DNA from: Marinosulfonomonas sp.
GTDB lineage: Bacteria; Pseudomonadota; Alphaproteobacteria; Rhodobacterales; Rhodobacteraceae
Direction of reading: 5' to 3'
Length of the DNA: 5,400 nt
Assembly (NCBI GenBank): GCA_022712735.1
Contig: JAFLKA010000103.1
Span: 1 to 5,400 of the forward strand
Part shown: piece after piece, positions 1-5,400 of the stretch
Layout of the letters: each line of letters starts with the position of its first letter
Numbering within the stretch: the stretch's first letter is position 1
Notes under the pieces: generated by a model
Databases searched by the model: none
Told to the model about the DNA's origin: nothing
Seen by the model: only the letters and a program-made list of their open reading frames with translations
Made by a program: the position numbers and the translations under genes

Positions 1-1043
1 AGGGGTTGGCGGCGAGTTTCGGATTTGGTGTTCGGGACGACGCGATGTCGATATCGGCGCAATTCCTGAGCGAGAACCGCGATGAAGCGATGGCGCTGTT
101 GCGGGCCGCATTGCAAGAGCCACGGTTCGATGATGACGCAATCGAGCGGGTGCGGGCACAGGTGGTTTCGGGCATTCAGAGCGCCGTAAAAGACCCCGAT
201 AAAATTTCGGGGCGCACGTTTGATCAGTTGGCCTTTGCCGACCATCCCTATGCGAGTTCGCGCAATGGCACGCTGGAAACGGTGGCCAGCATAACGCGCG
301 ATGATTTGGTGGCCGCCAAGGATGCCGTCATGGCGCGGGACCGGCTGTTTGTCGGGGCGGTTGGCGATATAACCCCTGCAGAACTGGGCGCATTGCTGGA
401 CGAATTGCTGGGCGGATTGCCTGCGGTCGGGGCGGATATGCCTGTGCGGGCTGAATTTTTGCTAAGCGGTGGTGTGACTGTGGTGCCGTTTGACACGCCG
501 CAATCGGTGGTGACTTTCGGCCTTGAGGGGATCGAGCGCGACGACGATGATTTCTTTGCGGCTTATCTGATGAACACCATTCTGGGCGGAAGTGGCCGAC
601 AATCACGCCTGATGGAAGAGGTGCGCGAGAAACGCGGGCTGACTTATGGCGTTTACAGCTATTTGGTGCCGATGGATTACGCGGCGATCTATATGGGGCG
701 GGTGGCGTCGGCCAACGACCGTGTTGCGCAAGCGATTGATGTGATCCGTGATGAGTGGATCAAGCTGGCGGAAAACGGGGTGACCGCTGCGGAGTTGGAC
801 GGGGCCAAGACCTATTTGACCGGCGCATACCCGTTGCGGTTTGACGGGAACGGGCCGATTGCCAATATCATGGTGGGGATGCAGATGCAGGGCCTGCCGA
901 TTGATTATATCGCCACGCGAAACGACAAGGTGAATGCCGTGACGCTGGAGGATATTGCGCAGGTGGCCAAGCGGCTGGTGCGACCGGATGATCTGCATTT
1001 TGTGGTGGTCGGGCAGCCCGAGGGGCTTGAGAGCAGCAATTAA
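1..1043 (+). CDS. M16 family (pitrilysin-like) peptidase homologue, C-terminal part
   Basis: The reading frame is open from the left edge (first full codon at base 3) to TAA at 1041-1043, giving about 346 residues. M16 proteins of this size class are usually 420-450 residues, so roughly 100 N-terminal residues and the start lie outside. The visible part covers the end of the first M16 half and the second M16 half (the inactive-fold domain). It includes a PFDTPQSVV strand and the segment SRLMEEVREKRGLTYGVYSY, which carries the Arg (codon 633-635) and Tyr (codon 645-647) of the family's R/Y substrate-binding pair. The HxxEH zinc site would fall in the missing part, so catalytic ability cannot be judged. 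In related bacteria two M16 genes often sit side by side, one with HxxEH and one with only R/Y. This one resembles the latter from memory (inference). Such proteins are generally periplasmic or membrane-associated; no signal peptide is visible here. Confidence 0.9.
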   Translation, partial: GLAASFGFGVRDDAMSISAQFLSENRDEAMALLRAALQEPRFDDDAIERVRAQVVSGIQSAVKDPDKISGRTFDQLAFADHPYASSRNGTLETVASITRDDLVAAKDAVMARDRLFVGAVGDITPAELGALLDELLGGLPAVGADMPVRAEFLLSGGVTVVPFDTPQSVVTFGLEGIERDDDDFFAAYLMNTILGGSGRQSRLMEEVREKRGLTYGVYSYLVPMDYAAIYMGRVASANDRVAQAIDVIRDEWIKLAENGVTAAELDGAKTYLTGAYPLRFDGNGPIANIMVGMQMQGLPIDYIATRNDKVNAVTLEDIAQVAKRLVRPDDLHFVVVGQPEGLESSN

Positions 1044-1111
1044 CTTAAGGTGTGAATGAAGATGTGAATGCCTGTGGTCGAATCGGGGCGGTTTATGCTA
1101 ATTCTAGTGGT
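1044..1111 (+). other. mutL leader region with competing start codons
   Basis: These 68 bases separate the M16 stop from the preferred mutL ATG at 1112. The only Shine-Dalgarno-like sequence is AAGG at 1047-1050. It sits 1 base before an in-frame GTG (1052) and 5 bases before an out-of-frame ATG (1056) that encodes just Met-Lys-Met before TGA at 1065-1067. A second out-of-frame ATG at 1068 opens a 22-codon ORF that ends at TAG 1134-1136, inside mutL. No SD of note precedes ATG 1112. A TATGCT at 1094-1099 could be a -10 box, but I find no good -35 partner, so no promoter is called. I see no terminator after the M16 gene, so read-through into mutL is plausible. Confidence 0.4.
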
Positions 1112-2938
1112 ATGCCCGCACAAAACCCCAATATAGGCGAAAACCGTCCTGTTATCCGCCAGCTGGATGATGCCGCGATTAACCGGATCGCGGCGGGCGA
1201 AGTGGTGGAACGACCTGCCTCGGCAGTGAAAGAGCTGATCGAGAATGCGCTGGACGCGGGGGCGCATAGGATCGAGGTTTCCTATGCCGATGGTGGCAAG
1301 ACGCTGATCCGCGTGGTCGATGATGGCCACGGGATTTTGGCGGCTGATTTACCGCTGGCGATGTCGCGTCATGCCACGTCGAAAATTGACGGATCAGACC
1401 TGTTAAACATCCACACATTCGGGTTTCGGGGCGAGGCGTTGCCGTCACTGGGGGCTGTTGGTCGGTTGACGATCACGTCTCGGGTATCGGGCGCGGATGC
1501 GGCGACGATCCGTGTGGCAGGCGGGGCGATGGAGGCGGTGAAACCGGCGGCGTTATCCAGCGGAACCGTGGTCGAATTGCCCGATCTGTTTTACGCCACC
1601 CCTGCACGGCTAAAATTCTTGCGTACCGATCGGGCCGAGGTGCAGGCGATTGGCGATGTGGTAAAACGGCTGGCGATGGCGGAGCCGTTTGTCAGCTTTA
1701 CCTTGCGCGATGTGTCGGGCGGTGGCGAGGGGCGATTGACGTTTCGCGCGGATGCGGAAACCGGCGATCTGTTCGATGCGCTGCATGGGCGGTTGCGGCA
1801 GGTTCTGGGTGCTGAGTTTGCTGAGAATGCGTTGAAGATTGATGCGGAGCGCGAGGGGATTGCGCTGACCGGATACGCGGCGCTGCCGACGTTTTCACGC
1901 GGGTCCGCGGTGATGCAGTATCTGTATGTCAATGGGCGGCCCGTGCGTGACAAATTGTTGATCGGGGCGTTGCGCGGGGCGTATTTCGATTTTCTGTCGC
2001 GCGACAGGCATCCGGCGGCGGTGCTGTTTCTGGAGTGTGATCCGCATTTTGTGGACGTCAATGTGCATCCGGCAAAATCCGAGGTGCGGTTTCGCAATCC
2101 GGGTCTGGCGCGCGGGTTGATCGTTTCGGCGTTGCGGCATGCGTTGGCCGAGGCGGGGCATCGGGCTTCGACCACGGTGGCGGGCGCAACTTTGGGGGCG
2201 TTTCGGCCTGAGGCGACAGGACGGGTTTACCAGATGGATCGGCCCTCGCAGGGGGCGATTGGGGCGAGTTACGCGGCGCAGGCTCCGGCATTTGAAGGCG
2301 GATTTGCCGAAGCTTCGGCACGGTTCGAGGCGCCGATAGAAGCGGATGCGCCGACTGATTTGCCGCGGGGGGCGGCGCGCGCGCAGGTGCATGAAAACTA
2401 CATCATTGCGCAGACGGCGGATGGCATGGTGATTGTTGATCAGCACGCGGCGCACGAGCGGCTGGTTTACGAGAAACTAAAGGCGCAGATGGCTGAAAAC
2501 GGTGTGGCGGCGCAGGCTTTGTTGATCCCCGAGATTGTGGAATTATCCGAGGGCGATGCTGCGCGTTTGCTGGAGATGGCCGATGATCTGGCGCGGTTGG
2601 GGTTGAAGCTGGAGCCGTTCGGGGCAGGCGCGATTGCGGTGCGTGAAACACCTGCGATTCTGGGTGCTATTAATGCCAAGCAGATGATTTTGGATATTCT
2701 GGATGAGTTGGCTGATCTGGGCGATAGCCTGACAGTACAAGCGCGCATTGAAGCGATCCTGAGCCGTGTGGCCTGTCACGGGTCAATCCGGTCGGGGCGG
2801 CGCATGCAGGCCGACGAAATGAACGCATTGTTACGCGAAATGGAAGCCACGCCGCATTCGGGTCAATGTAACCACGGACGCCCCACCTATGTGGAGCTAA
2901 AACTAGCAGATATCGAGAGGCTGTTCGGGCGCAAATGA
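1112..2938 (+). CDS. mutL: DNA mismatch repair protein MutL (endonuclease type)
   Basis: MutL links mismatch recognition by MutS to strand removal. The 608 residues from ATG 1112 match the usual length. The N-terminal GHKL ATPase shows RIAAGEVVERPASAVKELIENALDAG (E41 and N45 at the E. coli E29 and N33 positions), DDGHGI (D70), HATSKI (87-92) and GFRGEAL (104-110), followed by the transducer domain with TPARLKFLR and DVNVHPAKSEVRF. An Ala/Pro-rich linker spans about residues 365-420. The C-terminal domain carries DQHAAHERLVYE (443-454, matching DQHA(X)2E(X)4E), QALLIP (468-473, a sliding-clamp-type motif), ACH (554-556), CNHGRP (586-591) and FGR (605-607): the set found in MutL proteins that nick DNA themselves. 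This fits alphaproteobacteria, which generally lack MutH. An in-frame GTG at 1052 would add 20 residues that do not resemble the family, so ATG 1112 is preferred although its SD is weak. The stop overlaps the next gene. Confidence 0.97.
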   Translation: MPAQNPNIGENRPVIRQLDDAAINRIAAGEVVERPASAVKELIENALDAGAHRIEVSYADGGKTLIRVVDDGHGILAADLPLAMSRHATSKIDGSDLLNIHTFGFRGEALPSLGAVGRLTITSRVSGADAATIRVAGGAMEAVKPAALSSGTVVELPDLFYATPARLKFLRTDRAEVQAIGDVVKRLAMAEPFVSFTLRDVSGGGEGRLTFRADAETGDLFDALHGRLRQVLGAEFAENALKIDAEREGIALTGYAALPTFSRGSAVMQYLYVNGRPVRDKLLIGALRGAYFDFLSRDRHPAAVLFLECDPHFVDVNVHPAKSEVRFRNPGLARGLIVSALRHALAEAGHRASTTVAGATLGAFRPEATGRVYQMDRPSQGAIGASYAAQAPAFEGGFAEASARFEAPIEADAPTDLPRGAARAQVHENYIIAQTADGMVIVDQHAAHERLVYEKLKAQMAENGVAAQALLIPEIVELSEGDAARLLEMADDLARLGLKLEPFGAGAIAVRETPAILGAINAKQMILDILDELADLGDSLTVQARIEAILSRVACHGSIRSGRRMQADEMNALLREMEATPHSGQCNHGRPTYVELKLADIERLFGRK

Positions 2939-4176
2939 TGGGAATTCAGGGCATAAACGACGCGTTGCAGGAGTTCTGGATGATCGCGGCGGGGGTGGGC
3001 GTATTCATCGTGCTGATGATGCTGATCCTGCTGGTCATGGTGGTGCGCCGTGCCGGGCGGTCGGCCTCGGCGACGGAACAGGTATCGGTGCAGATGAATA
3101 ATCTGGGTCAGGCCGTGACGGTGCTCGGGTCCGGGCAAGAACAGTTGCAAGGCAGTTTGCGCACGGTTTCGGATGCGCAAGCCACTGGGCAATCGCAGGT
3201 GTTGCAGACCATGGAAGCGCGGCTGGCGCATATGCAGCAACAGATGAATGACCGGCTGCATGAAAATGCGATAAAATCGGCGCGATCATTAAGTGAAATG
3301 CAAGACCGGATGAAAGAAACCCTGCAAGGCAACACAGTGAAGACGACGCAGTCGTTGACGCAGCTTCAGGAACGGTTGGCGACGATAGACAAGGCCCAGA
3401 CCAATATCGAAAAACTGTCGGGGGATGTGTTGTCATTGCAGGATATTCTGTCGAACAAACAGACGCGCGGGGCGTTTGGTGAAATCCAGTTGAACGATAT
3501 TGTCAGCAAGGCGCTGCCTGCGGGCAGTTATAAATTACAAGCGACGTTATCCAACGGCAAGCGGGCCGATTGCCTGATTGATCTGCCCAACCCGCCGGGG
3601 CCAATTGTGATCGATAGCAAGTTCCCGCTGGAGGCGTATGAGGCGTTGCGCAATGCTGATAATGACTGGGAAATGAAAGAGGCGGTCAAAGCGTTCAAGG
3701 TTTCCGTGAAGGGGCATATCAAGGCAATATCCGAGCGCTATATTATTGAGGGTGAAACCGCGGACGGGGCGCTGATGTTCCTGCCTTCCGAAGCGGTTTA
3801 TGCCGAGTTGCACGCCAATTTTCCAGAGCTGGTCCGCGAAGGGTTCGCGGCGCATGTCTGGATCGTTTCGCCGACCACTTGCATGGCGACGCTGAACACC
3901 ATGCGGGCCATTTTGAAAGATGCACGGATGCGCGAACAGGCGGGCGCTATCCGCAAGACGTTGCGCCAGCTGCACCGCGATGTCGAGATGGTGGTGGAGC
4001 GGGTCGGCAAGCTGGACACGCATTTCAATCAGGCGCGGGCCGATCTGGACGGAATTGGTGTGGCGGCGGATCGGGCTGGAAAACGCGCCGCACGGCTGGA
4101 TAATTTCGATTTTGAGGAACTGGCACCTGAAACGGATGCGGCAAATGTGGTGCCGATTGGAAAACAAGGCGAATAG
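2935..4176 (+). CDS. rmuC: DNA recombination protein RmuC
   Basis: The protein has 413 residues and a complete RmuC-family architecture. A hydrophobic segment at about residues 15-37, followed by RRAGR, predicts a single N-terminal membrane anchor. Residues about 45-165 are Gln/Met/Leu-rich and heptad-like (coiled coil), including two 22-residue tandem repeats at 110-131 and 132-153. The RmuC domain follows: RGAFGEIQL (178-186), then D212 and IDSKFPLEAYEAL (226-238), and GKLDTHFNQA near the end. E183, D212, D227 and K229 fit a PD-(D/E)XK nuclease layout (inference). E. coli rmuC was identified through increased rearrangement at short inverted repeats; the exact biochemical role is unsettled. 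ATG 2935 overlaps the mutL stop as ATGA; a second ATG at 2938 is possible. GAGAGG at 2915-2920 is distant (14 bases), so translational coupling to mutL is likely. Confidence 0.95.
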   Translation: MMGIQGINDALQEFWMIAAGVGVFIVLMMLILLVMVVRRAGRSASATEQVSVQMNNLGQAVTVLGSGQEQLQGSLRTVSDAQATGQSQVLQTMEARLAHMQQQMNDRLHENAIKSARSLSEMQDRMKETLQGNTVKTTQSLTQLQERLATIDKAQTNIEKLSGDVLSLQDILSNKQTRGAFGEIQLNDIVSKALPAGSYKLQATLSNGKRADCLIDLPNPPGPIVIDSKFPLEAYEALRNADNDWEMKEAVKAFKVSVKGHIKAISERYIIEGETADGALMFLPSEAVYAELHANFPELVREGFAAHVWIVSPTTCMATLNTMRAILKDARMREQAGAIRKTLRQLHRDVEMVVERVGKLDTHFNQARADLDGIGVAADRAGKRAARLDNFDFEELAPETDAANVVPIGKQGE

Positions 4177-4232
4177 GCTATGCCGCGGCGCTAATTTCTG
4201 GCAATCTGTATCTCGACTCGAAAGGTTCAATT

Positions 4233-4625
4233 ATGCTTGAAATCAGCACCAACAAAATTGCCCGTGTAATTATCCGCGCCCGTGAACTGGGCGCGAAAGT
4301 AGGACGGTGGGATCGGCCCGGTGACGAGGCAGGTGCGGAAACCATATTGGAGAACCGTCCCAGTGATGGAACCGAAGCCGAGTTGCGCAGTTATATCGCC
4401 GATATGAACCGTGACGAGCAGGCCAGTCTGGTGGCGGTTATGTGGATCGGGCGCGAGACCTTTGATGCGGCAGAAGTGGCCGAGGCGATCAAGACGGCGA
4501 AACAGGAAGCGGTTTCGCCGACCGAAAACTATCTGTTGGGCATCCCGCTGCTGCCGGATTATCTGGAGAGCGGGCTGGAAGCGCTGGGATTTTCGGTGGA
4601 AGAGGTCGAGGAAGGGTTTTTGTAA
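4233..4625 (+). CDS. DUF3775 domain-containing protein
   Basis: This is a 130-residue, strongly acidic, apparently cytoplasmic protein with no signal peptide or membrane segment. Its sequence fits the DUF3775 family as I remember it: an N-terminal helix (LEISTNKIARVIIRARELGAK), a central segment around residues 49-75 containing ELRSYIADMNRDEQASLVAV and MWIGR, and the typical C-terminus with NYLLGIPLLPDYLESGLEALGF. The length suits a whole single-domain member. The function is unknown. ATG 4233 is supported by AAAGG at 4221-4225, 7 bases upstream. The gene begins 57 bases after the rmuC stop with no clear terminator between, so it could be the distal gene of the mutL-rmuC transcript. A weak promoter-like pair (TTGGAA 4157-4162, 16 bases, TATGCC 4179-4184) is too poor to call. 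The family assignment is from memory; the coding call itself is firm. Confidence 0.85.
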   Translation: MLEISTNKIARVIIRARELGAKVGRWDRPGDEAGAETILENRPSDGTEAELRSYIADMNRDEQASLVAVMWIGRETFDAAEVAEAIKTAKQEAVSPTENYLLGIPLLPDYLESGLEALGFSVEEVEEGFL

Positions 4626-4639
4626 CCCAGTTGAATGGA

Positions 4640-4660
4640 GACCCTGACGGGTCGCTTTAT
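4640..4660 (+). terminator. Possible weak terminator after the DUF3775 gene
   Basis: GACCC (4640-4644) and GGGTC (4649-4653) form a 5-bp stem with a TGAC loop, 14 bases after the DUF3775 stop. It is followed by GCTTTATAT, not a true T-run. The stem is short and the tail poor, so this may be only part of the structured segment that continues downstream. Confidence 0.25.
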
Positions 4661-4710
4661 ATCCCGCACCCTACGGGCACTCGGGTGTGCGCGCCGCGCG
4701 GAGGTATATC
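4655..4710. other. GC-rich, hairpin-prone intergenic segment
   Basis: Between the DUF3775 stop and the minus-strand terminator lies a noncoding stretch with several overlapping inverted repeats. CCC/GGG at 4669-4671 and 4675-4677 encloses a 3-base loop. As an alternative, CACCC 4667-4671 can pair with GGGTG 4683-4687. CGCG 4690-4693 pairs with CGCG 4697-4700. The GC-rich core is flanked by TTTATAT on the left and GTATAT on the right. A perfect GGAGG at 4700-4704 has no start codon at a workable distance. It could be an intergenic repeat or a transcript 3' structure; I cannot decide between them from one copy. Confidence 0.35.
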
Positions 4711-4727
4711 AAGCGTTTTGTATTCAA

Positions 4728-4774
4728 CAAAAAAAGAGCACCAGAATTCGCCCACTCTTGGGGTGAATTCTGGT
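4728..4774 (-). terminator. Rho-independent terminator of the saccharopine-dehydrogenase-like gene
   Basis: On the minus strand a 14-bp stem (4774-4761 with 4753-4740, one G-T wobble at 4750/4764) closes a 7-base loop (4754-4760). After four further bases it is followed by a run of seven T (A 4729-4735 on the plus strand). The stem lies 46 bases past the TAA of the minus-strand gene, in the right orientation to end its transcript. The plus strand lacks an adjacent T-run, so it should work mainly in one direction. The stem contains GAATTC on both arms. Confidence 0.8.
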
Positions 4775-4819
4775 TCGAGGTAATGCAAATTGCTTTTTAT
4801 GACAAGAAGAAGGGGTGGA

Positions 4820-5400
4820 TTAACCTAAGTGATCCACCACTTGCAGGTGCTGCGATAGCCGATCTACTTCGCCTAGCCAACGTGACACCAGCCGAGGATC
4901 GCTGGGAGCTGCGGAAACACCGGCGGGAATTTCATGGTTCAGGACGGCCTCGACTGCCAGTGACACAGGCACTGAAACCAGCCGCGCCATGGCGGTGCCG
5001 CGTTCGTCGCCGTATGCGTCCATCACATAGGTTTTGTGGTAGGTCGGGATGCCTGCGTTTTCGGCCGTTAACCCAACGCACATGATCACGCGGTCGGGGT
5101 CGTCATCGCCATAGGCGTTGTCGGCCCAGAATTGATCGGACATTTCTTTTAGGTGGGTATCGTCGGCGGTCTCGACTTTGGTGAACACATCGGTCCATGC
5201 ATCGGCCCAGCCGTTCAGGCGCAGGGTGCCGCGCACGAACCCCTTGACCTTCCATGCAGGATCAAACTGGTAGTCTTTGATGAAGGGGATTGAATCGCGG
5301 TTCGGGTAGACCTCGAATGTTTCGGGTTGCGGCAGCGGGGCGGCGTAGCTAGTGATGGCGTCCCACGGGCGGGTGACATCCAGTGGTGTGTAGTCATGGA
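4820..5400 (-). CDS. Saccharopine dehydrogenase family protein, C-terminal part
   Basis: The minus-strand frame is open from the right edge (first full codon at 5398-5396) to TAA at 4822-4820, giving about 192 residues. It reads through PWDAITSYAAPLPQPETFEVYPNRDSIPFI, then VKGFVRGTLRLNGWADAW, HKTYVMDAYGDERGTAMARLVSVPVSLAVEAVL, AGVSAAPSDP and, at the end, LSQHLQVVDHLG. This matches the C-terminal dimerisation and substrate-binding domain of saccharopine-dehydrogenase-like proteins of Rhodobacterales. These are usually near 380-400 residues, so about half is present and the N-terminal Rossmann NAD(P)-binding half and start lie outside. An internal GTG at 5236 is not the start, since homology continues upstream of it. 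The family includes lysine-pathway saccharopine dehydrogenases and carboxynorspermidine synthases; the substrate cannot be fixed from this half. The gene converges on the mutL cluster and ends 46 bases before a strong terminator. Confidence 0.88.
   Translation of the reverse strand, partial: HDYTPLDVTRPWDAITSYAAPLPQPETFEVYPNRDSIPFIKDYQFDPAWKVKGFVRGTLRLNGWADAWTDVFTKVETADDTHLKEMSDQFWADNAYGDDDPDRVIMCVGLTAENAGIPTYHKTYVMDAYGDERGTAMARLVSVPVSLAVEAVLNHEIPAGVSAAPSDPRLVSRWLGEVDRLSQHLQVVDHLG

Noticed and set aside
1895..2455. Long minus-strand open frames (up to 186-194 codons) opposite mutL
   Set aside because: They are antisense shadows of a firmly identified gene, rich in Arg, Pro, Ser and His as expected from GC-biased opposite frames, with no recognisable domain.
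4157..4184. TTGGAA-16-TATGCC as a promoter for the DUF3775 gene
   Set aside because: Only 4/6 and 3/6 matches with a short spacer, and it lies at the 3' end of rmuC; matches this weak are expected by chance.
3547..4230. 227-codon minus-strand open frame opposite rmuC and the following gap
   Set aside because: It lies almost wholly antisense to conserved rmuC coding sequence, with no family resemblance and no clear SD; long antisense frames are common at this codon bias.
4700..4720. Perfect GGAGG Shine-Dalgarno sequence possibly starting a small gene
   Set aside because: The only downstream start candidate is TTG at 4718, 13 bases away, which yields about 21 residues translated through the terminator stem; no coding signal.
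4687..5085. 132-codon plus-strand open frame across the intergenic region and into the minus-strand gene
   Set aside because: Most of it is antisense to the saccharopine-dehydrogenase-like gene, it runs through the terminator hairpin, its start lies in the structured segment without a placed SD, and the composition shifts midway.
5215..5397. 60-codon minus-strand open frame at the right edge
   Set aside because: It is in a different frame from the saccharopine-dehydrogenase-like protein, whose homology continues through this stretch to the window edge.

Overview
The window looks like a chromosomal stretch of an alphaproteobacterium, most likely Rhodobacterales (Roseobacter/Rhodobacter type). 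This rests on moderately high GC, the protein family types, and the close fit of the MutL, M16 peptidase and saccharopine-dehydrogenase-like sequences to what I remember of that group. No database search was possible. I see no mobile element, CRISPR array, tRNA or rRNA.

Layout. Position 1 to 1043 (+) is the C-terminal ~75% of an M16-family (pitrilysin-like) peptidase homologue whose start lies outside the window. After a 68-base leader comes mutL (+, 1112-2938), encoding a mismatch-repair MutL with both the N-terminal GHKL ATPase and a C-terminal domain with the full metal-dependent endonuclease motif set. rmuC (+, 2935-4176) overlaps its stop codon by ATGA and encodes a membrane-anchored, coiled-coil, PD-(D/E)XK-type RmuC protein. 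After 56 bases follows a small acidic DUF3775-type protein (+, 4233-4625). A 194-base convergent intergenic region (4626-4819) holds a GC-rich hairpin-prone segment and a good Rho-independent terminator that serves the opposite strand. From the right edge back to 4820 on the minus strand is the C-terminal ~192 residues of a saccharopine-dehydrogenase-family enzyme.

How the genes relate. The mutL-rmuC pair is translationally coupled by arrangement and forms a small genome-maintenance module: strand-nicking mismatch repair plus a factor thought to restrain recombination or rearrangement. The M16 peptidase gene lies just upstream on the same strand and may be co-transcribed. The DUF3775 gene has its own Shine-Dalgarno sequence and may be the last gene of the same transcript. 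The minus-strand enzyme is an unrelated metabolic gene that converges on the cluster.

Overall this is an ordinary housekeeping region. The points most worth a second look are the MutL sliding-clamp motif at family-conserved spacing, a 22-residue tandem repeat in the RmuC coiled coil, the unclear start and mini-ORFs in the mutL leader, and the structured segment at about 4640-4710. I found no convincing sign of an undescribed system.
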